Assembly (NCBI GenBank): GCA_029781045.1
Contig: JAKOXL010000034.1
Location: 1-64,000, forward strand
Direction of reading: 5' to 3'
Length of the DNA stretch: 64,000 nucleotides
Origin: Bacillota bacterium
GTDB lineage: Bacteria > Bacillota > UBA994 > UBA5500
Positions 19,103-27,205 of this stretch are shown here, one piece after another. Both the position numbers and the translations under genes were made by a program. Each line of letters starts with the position of its first letter. Position 1 is the stretch's first letter. The notes beneath the pieces are model-generated. The model did not search any database. It saw only the letters and a list, made by a program, of their open reading frames with translations, and was not told where the DNA came from.

Positions 19103-20485
19103 CATATGGAATCTTTTCCGATGGCGAGACGACAAGATTCCCATTTCTTCTCGATACTTACCTACCGTACGTCTAGATATAGTAATACCCTTCTCTTTCC
19201 GTAGTAAATCAGCTATCTGCTGGTCGCTCCAGGGGGCGGAGCCATCTTCCCTAGCCAAAAGCTCACGTATAGCTGTCTGGACCCCTTCTTTAGCCAAACC
19301 TAAGCCGCTGCTGTCAGCCACACCGCTGGTGAAAAAGAAACGCATCGGGTACATGCCCCGGGGGGTCTGCATATACTTATTGGCCACAGCACGGCTCACG
19401 GTGGATTCATGAATACTAAGGCTGGCTGCCACTTGCGACAGTGTCAGCGGACGCAGGGCCCCTAGGCCATACTCAAAGAAGTCATGCTGCCCTGCCACAA
19501 TGGCCAGTGCCACATTGTAAAGTGTTTGTCGTCTCTGTTCCAGACTGCGCACCAACCAAGCGGCCGCCCGCAGGCGCTCCCCAATATAGCTGCGTACTTC
19601 CGGATCATCGGTTTCCTGCAGTAATCGCAGATAGTAGGGACTAAGGGCTAAGCGGGGTACCGACCGCTCATTGACGATTATCTCATAGCCTTCCAGTTCC
19701 TTTATGACCATCACATCGGGAAGAATGAATTGATTATGGTGCCCCGTAGCCAACTTACCACCGGGACGGGGAGGCAGCTCTTTCAGCAGCTCCAATAGTT
19801 CCTGCATTTCAGCCACTGGGCAAGCCAAGGCCGTAGCTACCTGATTCACCCGCCCCTCTGCCAGCAGAGGCAAATAGGCTCGAATTGCTTGTTCCCAACG
19901 CGGTCTAAGCTGACCGCGGGCTCGTAGTTCGAAGCATAGGTAATCGGCCAGACCATAGCAACCAAGGCCCCGCGGTTCCAGGGACTGTAGTAGCCGTCGG
20001 GCGCCAAGGATATTCTCCACCGTAGTATCTAAGGCCTGAGCCAGTTCCTCATCGGAACAAGGCAGGAAGCCGGAACAATCCAGTTGTTCCAGCAGAGTAA
20101 CCGCCAACTCCTGCAACTGGGGGGAAACGGCCAGGGTGCGAATCTGCAGCACCAACTCTTGCATTTCTTCCTGGCCCAATCCCGACCAGCGGTCCATCGG
20201 CAAGAGATTGGTCGGTTCTTTCCTGCCAGAGACTAAAGGCGGTTCCTCGAACCAATACTCTAACCACTCCTGGCTAAAGGTGTCCAACCCCTCATAGGGA
20301 TTGTCCCCCGACGGCTCCTCCCAAGGCCGATCTACCTCCAACACTGGATTGGCAGCCATCTCTTGCTGTAAATAGTTGGCCAGGTCATAAGCCGATAGCT
20401 GCAGGATGGTCAAAGCCTGGCGCAGCTTGGGAGTGACCACTAGCCTAGGGGCATGCTCTAAGTTCAGTTTGAGCTTCTTCGGCAC
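19100..20485 (-). CDS. rpoN: RNA polymerase sigma-54 factor
   Basis: A 461-residue alternative sigma that recognises -24/-12 promoters and needs an ATP-driven activator. Region I is the Gln/Leu-rich start (TPKLRQALTILQLSAYDL, residues 18-35), then an acidic linker, the core-binding domain (about 85-290), a helix-turn-helix (LSQVAASLSIHESTVSRAVAN, about 350-370), and the RpoN box ISRRTVGKYREEM, where Gly replaces the usual Ala. Start is GTG with GGAGG 7 nt upstream. It stands where Bacillus has cggR, immediately before gap. No activator gene lies in the window. Confidence 0.95.
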   Translation of the reverse strand: MPKKLKLNLEHAPRLVVTPKLRQALTILQLSAYDLANYLQQEMAANPVLEVDRPWEEPSGDNPYEGLDTFSQEWLEYWFEEPPLVSGRKEPTNLLPMDRWSGLGQEEMQELVLQIRTLAVSPQLQELAVTLLEQLDCSGFLPCSDEELAQALDTTVENILGARRLLQSLEPRGLGCYGLADYLCFELRARGQLRPRWEQAIRAYLPLLAEGRVNQVATALACPVAEMQELLELLKELPPRPGGKLATGHHNQFILPDVMVIKELEGYEIIVNERSVPRLALSPYYLRLLQETDDPEVRSYIGERLRAAAWLVRSLEQRRQTLYNVALAIVAGQHDFFEYGLGALRPLTLSQVAASLSIHESTVSRAVANKYMQTPRGMYPMRFFFTSGVADSSGLGLAKEGVQTAIRELLAREDGSAPWSDQQIADLLRKEKGITISRRTVGKYREEMGILSSRHRKRFHM

Positions 20486-20502
20486 CCTCCCACCTCCACC
20501 AG

Positions 20503-21435
20503 CTATTCCTCTTTACCAAAGGCCAAATGCACCAACTTGCGCAAGCGGTGATTGACAGCACTCTTGCTGAGGGGAGGATCGGCCAATTGCCCCAACTCTT
20601 GCAAGCTAGCCTCTGGATGCGCCAAACGCAGTTCGGCTATCTGCCTGAGCCCCGGTGACAATTGGGCCAACTGCTGCCGGGCGGCCAAGAGGCGAATAGC
20701 CTCCGTCTGTCGCATAGCTGCATCCACCGTCTTACTGAGATTAGCCGTCTCCGCATTGACCAGGCGATTAATCTGGTTGCGCATCTGTTTGCGAATACGA
20801 GCATCTTCAAAATGTAAGAGGGCTGTGTGAGCCCCAATCACGTTCAAAAAGCGAACAATTTGCTCGCTCTCCTTTAAGTAGACCACCAAGGTGTCTTTTC
20901 TTGGCACTACTTTGGGCGATAATTGCTCCTGCTCCATCAGTTGGCAGAGCACGCGGGCCTGATCCTCATACTCGGTGGCGATCTCCAGATGATATGACAC
21001 CTTACGGGGGTCGTTGATCGCACCAGTGGCCAAGAAGGCTCCTCGCAAATAGGCACGTCTACAACACTGACTTTCTACTACCCAGGGGGCAACGCCGTGG
21101 TCCACTCCCGCATCGTCATCGACCAGTCCCACTCGGCGCAATAGCTGAGGGACATTGCCTCGGCACCAGACCATGTATACGTTGTTCTTGCGCAAACGCA
21201 CCTTGCGCCGAACATATATCTCCGCTTGCACCCCAAAGACGGCTCGAAATAGCTTGAAAATGACGCGGGCAGTAGCCGGGTTCTGCGTTGTTACACTCAG
21301 ACCCCACTGACCGGCACGGCTTATTTCTATGCTGCCATTGAGACGAATAAGGGCGGCCAGCTCGGCTCGTTGGCAACATGCATCGGCGACAGCAATACGG
21401 GCCAGTTCCCGTTTCACTTCTTCAGAAAAGGTCAC
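20503..21435 (-). CDS. whiA: WhiA family DNA-binding regulator
   Basis: A 310-residue protein made of a LAGLIDADG-homing-endonuclease-like N-terminal domain (about 1-190, including CCRRAYLRGAFLATGAI) and a C-terminal helix-turn-helix (LQELGQLADPPLSKSAVNHRL, about 275-296). WhiA controls sporulation septation in Streptomyces; in Bacillus it affects division and chromosome segregation. The GTG at 21435 is chosen for its GGGGGGAGAGG; a GTG at 21468 would add 11 residues with a poor site. The usual upstream partner yvcK is 5.8 kb away here. It reads on towards rpoN after a 17 nt gap. Confidence 0.94.
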   Translation of the reverse strand: MTFSEEVKRELARIAVADACCQRAELAALIRLNGSIEISRAGQWGLSVTTQNPATARVIFKLFRAVFGVQAEIYVRRKVRLRKNNVYMVWCRGNVPQLLRRVGLVDDDAGVDHGVAPWVVESQCCRRAYLRGAFLATGAINDPRKVSYHLEIATEYEDQARVLCQLMEQEQLSPKVVPRKDTLVVYLKESEQIVRFLNVIGAHTALLHFEDARIRKQMRNQINRLVNAETANLSKTVDAAMRQTEAIRLLAARQQLAQLSPGLRQIAELRLAHPEASLQELGQLADPPLSKSAVNHRLRKLVHLAFGKEE

Positions 21436-21510
21436 GCACCTCTCCCCCCCACCGCTTATTGCGCTCACTCACCTATAAGTTCCACTCCCACTCAGACTAA
21501 TCCTGCCGGG

Positions 21511-21544
21511 AAAAAGCAGGAGGCTGCCCTCCGACAGCCTCCTG
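21511..21544 (-). terminator. Terminator of the tandem-repeat protein gene
   Basis: CAGGAGGCTG and CAGCCTCCTG form a perfect 10-bp stem (21517-21544); on the minus strand CTTTTTCC follows. It is 15 nt past the stop. Confidence 0.88.
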
Positions 21545-21559
21545 AGAACACTCTTCTAT

Positions 21560-22516
21560 TTAGCAATCATTACCCTGCTGGCCACCATAGGGGGAGGTTC
21601 CGCTCCTTTGGCTCATACCCTGCTGATAACCTATGTTGCGGTCAGCCTGCATTACCTGCGAGAGACCGCCCATACCACTTTGCATCATCTGTTCCGTCGG
21701 GGTGGTACCAATATTCTGGTTCGTACCCCAACCGGAAGTGCCGTACTGGCTGGACTGTTGATAGCCTCCATACTGGCTGCCATAGTGGCTGGTGGTCTGA
21801 CCATACTGGGGCATGCCATAGCTGCTACCAGTAAACTGTTGCCCTCCCTGATACTGGGGCTGGCTGGGACCATAGTAACCCACATTACGGTCGGCCTGCA
21901 TTACCTGCGGGAGACCACCCATACCGCTACGCATCATCTGTTCCGTGGGCGTGGTACCGATACCCTGGTTCGTACCCCAACCGGAAGTGCCGTACTGACT
22001 GGACTGTTGATAGCCTCCATACTGGCTACCATAGTGGCTGCTGGTCTGACCATACTGGGGCATGCCGTAGCTGCTACCAGTAAACTGTTGCCCTCCCTGA
22101 TACTGGGACTGGCTGGGACCATAGTAACCCACATTGCGGTCGGCCTGCATTACCTGCGGGAGACCACCCATACCGCTACGCATCATCTGTTCCGTGGGCG
22201 TAGTACCGATATTCTGGTTGGTACCCCAGTTGGAGGTACCATAGTTGCTGGTCTGCTGGTAGTCTCCATGCTGAGTGCCAAAGTGGCCAGTGGTCTGTCC
22301 ATATTGGGGCGTAGTGAAACCGCCACCGAAGGATTGCCCACCGCCGCTGCCCCCCTGGTACTGGAACTGACCCACATTATGGTCGGCCTGCATCATCTGG
22401 GGGAGACCACCCATACCACTTAGCATCATCTGCTCACTCTGAGTGGTACCGATGTTCTGGTTTTGGCCATAAGTCCCAAATTGGTTGGGCTGCGGCCGCT
22501 GAGATGAGTACTGCAT
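21560..22516 (-). CDS. Low-complexity Q/G/Y/S-rich tandem-repeat protein, function unknown
   Basis: A 318-residue protein dominated by Gln, Gly, Ser, Tyr, Thr and Met. I see no lysine, no signal peptide, no membrane segment, and a single Cys as the last residue. A core beginning NIGTTPTEQMM and running through SGMGGLPQVMQADRNVG occurs four times (starting near residues 21, 102, 185, 268), separated by spacers full of QYGG, SSYG and QYG motifs. The composition resembles prion-like or phase-separating domains and some spore-coat or adhesive proteins. GGAGGTG lies 11 nt upstream of the ATG, and a good terminator follows, so expression is likely. It was not recognised as a named family. It sits between nrdJ and whiA. 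Confidence 0.75.
   Translation of the reverse strand: MQYSSQRPQPNQFGTYGQNQNIGTTQSEQMMLSGMGGLPQMMQADHNVGQFQYQGGSGGGQSFGGGFTTPQYGQTTGHFGTQHGDYQQTSNYGTSNWGTNQNIGTTPTEQMMRSGMGGLPQVMQADRNVGYYGPSQSQYQGGQQFTGSSYGMPQYGQTSSHYGSQYGGYQQSSQYGTSGWGTNQGIGTTPTEQMMRSGMGGLPQVMQADRNVGYYGPSQPQYQGGQQFTGSSYGMPQYGQTTSHYGSQYGGYQQSSQYGTSGWGTNQNIGTTPTEQMMQSGMGGLSQVMQADRNIGYQQGMSQRSGTSPYGGQQGNDC
21600..22455 (-). repeat. Intragenic tandem repeat, period 249 bp
   Basis: Three 243-249 bp units plus a final core, all in frame (81, 83 and 83 residues). The two downstream units are near-identical at DNA level; the first is more diverged. Such arrays expand and shrink by recombination, so copy number may vary between strains, and short-read assemblies could collapse it. 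Confidence 0.9.
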
Positions 22517-22653
22517 TCTTTTGTTGCACCTCCATGATTAGTTGCATCAGCACCGGAGGGCGCGGCCTTGGCGCACCTGCCGTTGCCCTATGCATGTCAT
22601 CATGGATAATATCCCCCAATCTCCGCGGAGCATGCATTATCCTGGCAGAGAAA

Positions 22654-24897
22654 TTAACTGCAGCGGGAGTAGCCGCAATTGGCGCAGGTAGCGCAGCCGT
22701 CTTGTGGCACCAAGACGCCGCCACATTCAGGACAAATCAGTAGGGATTGCGGGCCACGAGCCACATTGAGATCGAAACGCACCTTGCCGTTAACATACTT
22801 TTCAATGGTCTTACCTATGGCATCGGGGCAACTGAGCACCCAGGTTTCCGGATCAACAATGCAGGCAACGCAACGGATGCCTTTAATCTGATCCAAGATG
22901 GCCTCCACTTCCACTCCGCTGCGTAGAGCAAGACTAATCAGGCGGCTAACGGCAGCCGAGAGGGCAGCACAGCCTTCCTCACCCGTATTTGTAAATACTT
23001 CACAGAGCCCATGTTCATCAGAGTTGACGGTGACATAGAGCTTGCCGCAGCCACCAATTTTGTACCTCTTGGTCATGCCAGTAGTCTCATCAGGACGGAT
23101 ACGCGGCCGTATTTTCGATGTGGACGGCACCGCTGGGGCCGTACTGGTAGCCGCCACCTCCACGCTAGCAGCGCTAGTTTCCGTTCTAGCCGGCGTCGAT
23201 AGAACTTGATACTGACGGCTGCCATCCCGATAGATGGTCACTCCCTTACAACCCAACTGGTAGGCCAACTGGAAGACCTTAGCCACATCATCGGGAGTAG
23301 CATGGTTGGCGAAGTTGACCGTCTTGGATACGGCATTATCCGTATGGCGTTGGAAGGCGGCCTGAATCTGCACATGCCATTCGGGAGCAATGTCATGGGC
23401 AACAACAAACACCTGCTGCACATCTTCCGGCACCTGCTCCAGACCTTGAATCGTGCCGGCCGCCGCTATTTGCTTCAATAGCTCCTCACTATAGAAACCT
23501 CTCTCCCGTGCCACCTTTTCAAACAAAGGATGAACCTCTAACAGACGATCATTGTCTAAGATGTGGCGCTGGAAGGTGACAGCAAAGAGAGGTTCAATAC
23601 CGCTGGAAACACCGGCAATGATGCTGATGGTACCCGTGGGGGCAATAGTGGTAACCGTCGCGTTACGCAACCGAGGGCCGCCTTCGTAGTCATAGATGGA
23701 GCCAGAGAAGTTGGGGAACACACCTCTCTCTTCTGCCAGCTTCATCGATGCCGCCTTTGCCTCACGATCAATAAAACTCATCACTTCTTCCGCCATGTTA
23801 ACCGCCGCTTGCGAGTTATAGGGAATGCCAAGTTTAATGAGCAGATCGGCGAAGCCCATCACACCCAAGCCGACTTTGCGGTTACCCTTAGACATCTCCT
23901 CGATTTTAGGTAGCGGGTAGCGGTTAGCGTCGATAACGTTATCCAGGAAATGAATAGCCGAATGAACTACTCGCCGTAGCCTCGGATAATCAACTTCCGG
24001 GTTAGGCCCCGGAGTCACCATAAGGGCCAAATTTACTGAACCCAGATTGCAAGATTCATAGGGTAACAGGGGCTGTTCCCCACAAGGATTGGTGCTTTCA
24101 ATTTCACCTAAGTGGGGGGTGGGATTATCACGATTAAGACGATCAAGGAAAATGATGCCCGGCTCCCCATTCTTCCAAGCCATTTCCACAATGGTCTTAA
24201 AGACTTCGCGAGCCGCGAGGCGACCGGTGACACTGCCATTGCGAGGATTACGCAGTTCATACTCGGTATCGGCTTCCACCGCCTGCATAAACTCCTCTGT
24301 CAGGCCCACAGAAAGATTAAAGTTGGTCAGCTGGGTGGTGTCGGCTTTAGCCGTAATGAACTCCATAATATCCGGATGGTCTACACGTAGAATTCCCATA
24401 TTGGCCCCTCGCCGAGTACCCCCCTGTTTGACGGCATCGGTAGCCTCATTATAAACTCGTAAGAAGGAGAGGGGGCCGCTGGCTACACCCCCCGTGGTTT
24501 TGACCATATCATTGCGCGGGCGCAAACGGGAAAAAGAAAAACCAGTTCCGCCACCACTTTTGTGGATCATAGCCGCGTTCTTGAGAGTCTCAAAAATACT
24601 CTCCATACTATCTTCAATCGGTAACACGAAACAGGCGGCCAATTGCTGCAGTTCTCGCCCCGCATTCATAAGGGTGGGTGAATTGGGCAGAAACTCCAGA
24701 TTGGTCATCATTTCATAGAACTCCTGCGCCAGTTCTTCTGCCTCTTGTTCCGTTTTACCGTAATGAGTCACTTCGACGGCGGCAATATTATTAGCGACGC
24801 GCCGAAACATGTCTTCCGGCGTCTCGCAGACCTTACCGTCAATTTTCTTCAGATATCGTCGCTCTAAGACGGTTAATGCATTAGCTGTCAGCTCCAC
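22654..24897 (-). CDS. nrdJ: Adenosylcobalamin-dependent (class II) ribonucleotide reductase
   Basis: A 747-residue enzyme that makes deoxyribonucleotides using a B12-derived radical, independent of oxygen. The barrel holds NPCGEQPLLPYESCNLGSVN (about residues 310-330) with the active-site Cys, and MGFADLLIKLGIPYNS. An Ala/Thr/Ser/Val-rich linker (about 590-625) leads to a TSCPD-type domain (GGCGKLYVTVNSDEHG...) and a C-terminal zinc ribbon CPECGG...CANCGYSRC that regenerates the active-site disulphide. GTG at 24897 has AGGAGG 9 nt upstream; a TTG further up lies within the ribosome site. No B12 riboswitch is evident in the 200 nt before it. Confidence 0.95.
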   Translation of the reverse strand: MELTANALTVLERRYLKKIDGKVCETPEDMFRRVANNIAAVEVTHYGKTEQEAEELAQEFYEMMTNLEFLPNSPTLMNAGRELQQLAACFVLPIEDSMESIFETLKNAAMIHKSGGGTGFSFSRLRPRNDMVKTTGGVASGPLSFLRVYNEATDAVKQGGTRRGANMGILRVDHPDIMEFITAKADTTQLTNFNLSVGLTEEFMQAVEADTEYELRNPRNGSVTGRLAAREVFKTIVEMAWKNGEPGIIFLDRLNRDNPTPHLGEIESTNPCGEQPLLPYESCNLGSVNLALMVTPGPNPEVDYPRLRRVVHSAIHFLDNVIDANRYPLPKIEEMSKGNRKVGLGVMGFADLLIKLGIPYNSQAAVNMAEEVMSFIDREAKAASMKLAEERGVFPNFSGSIYDYEGGPRLRNATVTTIAPTGTISIIAGVSSGIEPLFAVTFQRHILDNDRLLEVHPLFEKVARERGFYSEELLKQIAAAGTIQGLEQVPEDVQQVFVVAHDIAPEWHVQIQAAFQRHTDNAVSKTVNFANHATPDDVAKVFQLAYQLGCKGVTIYRDGSRQYQVLSTPARTETSAASVEVAATSTAPAVPSTSKIRPRIRPDETTGMTKRYKIGGCGKLYVTVNSDEHGLCEVFTNTGEEGCAALSAAVSRLISLALRSGVEVEAILDQIKGIRCVACIVDPETWVLSCPDAIGKTIEKYVNGKVRFDLNVARGPQSLLICPECGGVLVPQDGCATCANCGYSRCS

Positions 24898-25113
24898 TTC
24901 ACAGAACCTCCTACACAAAATAATCCCGGCTGCTGCATTGAGAACCCTTGCTCTAGCGAAAGAACCAATTTATGTATGCGCAAGGCGACTACTCAGCTAG
25001 CCAACTCCAACGAGATGTGATAGCGTTCTTCCACGTGAGGCTCAGGTTTTCCTGCCGACCAGATTAGGACTCCAGGTTCATTTGGCTGAATTGAAGATGG
25101 GGGTGTGAACCAG

Positions 25114-25917
25114 ATGATTAAGGCGCTGCTCTTGGATATTGATAATACTCTACTAGGTCCTGAGGGTCAGCTCAGCCCTGCCACTAAAGATGCTATTACC
25201 TTAGCGCAGGAAACGGGGTTCAAGATTATCTTGGCCACAGCCCGCGGTTATAGATCCACCCGGCCAGTGCATAGGGAGCTGGGACTAACTTGTCCAGTGG
25301 TCTGCCACATGGGAGCTATGGTTTACGATTACCAGCAAGAGAAGCCACTAATGACCTGGCCCCTCCCTGAGCAGTTGGCCCACAGACTGGCCCGCTTGGC
25401 CGATGAACTGGGTGTGCGCATTAGCGCATATGTGGGAGAAGAAGTCTGGTTCAACCAGCACCCGGACCGGCCCCTGAGAGAAGACTGGTTGGTAAAAAGC
25501 GATTTTGTGAGGGCGCTGGAGGGCAAGTCGGTGCTGGAAATGGTGGTGGTAGGTGACAAGGCAGTGGCCAAGATGATGGAAGCCATAGAAGGGGAACCCT
25601 GGGGAGCCGAGCTTAGCCTCGGCAGACTCCAAGAAGGGGACAAAACCTGGTTGTTCATTAACCGGGCAGGTATAACCAAGGTTTCAGCCCTGGAATGGCT
25701 ATTACCCCATCTGGGGCTCGATTGGAGCCACTGTGCCGCCTGCGGCGACGGCACCGCCGATCTGGAGATGATTCAGAAGGCCCACTGGGGCCTGGCAGCA
25801 CCCTTAGCCCACCCCAGTGTGCGGGAAGCTGCTCATGCTCCCTTCACCTTAGATCCGGACGAACCCATAGCCAGCCTGGTGCAGGAAATAATCACCCGAT
25901 GTGGAAGTAATCTTTGA
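25114..25917 (+). CDS. HAD superfamily (Cof-type, IIB) phosphatase
   Basis: A 267-residue phosphatase of the Cof/YbjI type. Motif I is LLLDIDNTLLG (nucleophile and acid Asp, residues 5-15), motif II LATARG, motif III Lys near KVSALEWLL, motif IV CGDGTADLEMI. The large type IIB cap lies between. Family members hydrolyse sugar phosphates, FMN or PLP. ATG 25114 fits GGGGGTGT better than GTG 25105. It runs opposite to nrdJ and 58 nt before the M42 gene. A second Cof-type paralogue is at 32088. Confidence 0.88.
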   Translation: MIKALLLDIDNTLLGPEGQLSPATKDAITLAQETGFKIILATARGYRSTRPVHRELGLTCPVVCHMGAMVYDYQQEKPLMTWPLPEQLAHRLARLADELGVRISAYVGEEVWFNQHPDRPLREDWLVKSDFVRALEGKSVLEMVVVGDKAVAKMMEAIEGEPWGAELSLGRLQEGDKTWLFINRAGITKVSALEWLLPHLGLDWSHCAACGDGTADLEMIQKAHWGLAAPLAHPSVREAAHAPFTLDPDEPIASLVQEIITRCGSNL

Positions 25918-25975
25918 AGCCTTTGCACTCTATAATAGCAGAGGAATAACGTACTAAAACAAGGAGGAACATTCC

Positions 25976-27028
25976 ATGGGCAAAATACTAGACATGCCAT
26001 ATATTATGGAGCATTTGGTCAAACTGTGCACCACTCCGAGTCCTACCGGTGATACGCAGGCGATCATCAACTACTTGCAGGGTGAATTTGAAAGACTGGG
26101 TCTTGCCTGCCACCGGACCAACAAGGGTGGATTAATCGCCACTCTTCCCGGTAAAGATGACGAGAGACACCGGGTGCTTTCCGGACATGTGGATACGTTA
26201 GGGGCCATGGTCAGTGAAATCAAGAGCAATGGGCGCCTCAAATTCGTAACCCTGGGCGGTTTTACTATGCACTCCGTTGAGGGTGAGCATGTAACAATCA
26301 CCACCGCCAAAGGTAACACCTATACGGGTACCATCCTCTCCACCAAGGCTAGCTCCCACGTATATGGGCCCGACGCCAGCAAGTTGGAACGGATCCCGGC
26401 CAACATGGAGATCCGTATCGATGAAAAGGTCCAGTCCAAGGCGGATACGGAGCGCTTAGGCATTGCGGTGGGCGATTTCGTCAGTTTCGATCCGCGGACA
26501 GAGATTACACCCAGCGGCTTTATCAAGTCCCGTCATTTGGATGACAAGGCAAGCGTGGCCGTCATGTTGGGAGTAGCCAAGTATTATCAGGAAAACAAAC
26601 TGCAACCAGCAGCTACCACCCACTTCTTCATCACCAACTATGAGGAAGTTGGCCATGGGGCTTCCTATGGTACACCACCGAAAACCACCGAGTTTATCGC
26701 TGTTGATATGGGCTGCATCGGTGACGGTCTCAACGGTAACGAGTTTAGCGTATCCATCTGCGCTAAAGACAGTGGCGGACCCTATGATCTGGGCATTCGA
26801 CGCCGCCTAACTCGTCTAGCAGAAGAGAACAACATCCCCTACGCTGTGGATGTGTTCCCTTACTACGGTTCCGACGCAGGTCCAGCTTTGCGGGCTGGCA
26901 ACGACATTCGCTGCGGCCTCATTGGCCCCGGTGTGGACGCCTCCCACGCCTTTGAGCGAACCCACCAGGAAGCACTGCTGGCCACAGGTCGGCTCCTGAT
27001 AGCCTATCTGGATGCGCCCGAAGAGTAA
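25976..27028 (+). CDS. M42 family metallo-aminopeptidase
   Basis: A 350-residue dinuclear-metal peptidase of the glutamyl-aminopeptidase/endoglucanase-M (TET-type) family, normally a dodecamer that trims peptides. Ligands and catalytic residues: His/Asp in SGHVDTLG (about 68-75), Asp in RHLDDKAS, the Glu pair in NYEEVGHG, Asp in VDMGC, and His in DASHAFERTH near the C-terminus. The usual QEEVGLRG reads YEEVGHGA. AAGGAGG precedes the ATG. A TATAAT stands at 25932-25937 but has no clear -35. A strong terminator follows. Confidence 0.92.
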   Translation: MGKILDMPYIMEHLVKLCTTPSPTGDTQAIINYLQGEFERLGLACHRTNKGGLIATLPGKDDERHRVLSGHVDTLGAMVSEIKSNGRLKFVTLGGFTMHSVEGEHVTITTAKGNTYTGTILSTKASSHVYGPDASKLERIPANMEIRIDEKVQSKADTERLGIAVGDFVSFDPRTEITPSGFIKSRHLDDKASVAVMLGVAKYYQENKLQPAATTHFFITNYEEVGHGASYGTPPKTTEFIAVDMGCIGDGLNGNEFSVSICAKDSGGPYDLGIRRRLTRLAEENNIPYAVDVFPYYGSDAGPALRAGNDIRCGLIGPGVDASHAFERTHQEALLATGRLLIAYLDAPEE

Positions 27029-27034
27029 GCTGTT

Positions 27035-27065
27035 AAAAAGGGCTGTCATAAAGACAGCCCTTTTT
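27035..27065 (+). terminator. Terminator of the M42 peptidase gene
   Basis: GGGCTGTC (27040-27047) and GACAGCCC (27053-27060), extended by AAAAA/TTTTT, 7 nt after the stop, with a T5 run. It is the hairpin end of dispersed repeat copy C. Confidence 0.9.
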
Positions 27066-27145
27066 CTCTGCATTCTGAAGAGCCGTGGTCATACTAGAGC
27101 GCTAGTGCCCAACCTCTGCCGGAATGGGCTTAGTTCGCCAACAGC
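27036..27145 (+). repeat. Dispersed intergenic repeat, copy C (partial)
   Basis: After the GGGCTGTC hairpin the sequence follows copy A (minus strand of 37784-37993): AGCCGTGGTCATACTAGAGC, then GCCCAACCTCTGCCGGAATG, which is identical at 27107-27126 and 37924-37905. Similarity fades after about 27145, near the yvcK stop. No ORF or known RNA family was recognised. Confidence 0.75.
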
Positions 27146-27205
27146 CCCTTGGGGATATCAGCGCGACGGTCCTTCTTCTTGCTCCAAAAGATGTGTCGGC
27201 GTGTT

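Noticed and set aside
21608-22423. 271-codon open frame on the plus strand opposite the tandem-repeat gene
   Set aside because: It is a by-product of the repeat: the same 249-bp period makes several frames stay open. It has no ribosome site, and the minus-strand frame has a better start, terminator and operon direction.
22434-22724. 96-codon minus frame ending inside the start of the repeat gene
   Set aside because: It overlaps the nrdJ end and the repeat gene, has only a poor start context and no recognisable domain. A frameshifted N-terminal extension of the repeat protein is conceivable but unsupported.
24919-25113. Possible cobalamin riboswitch upstream of nrdJ
   Set aside because: The stretch is too short and no B12-box-like sequence was seen on the minus strand.
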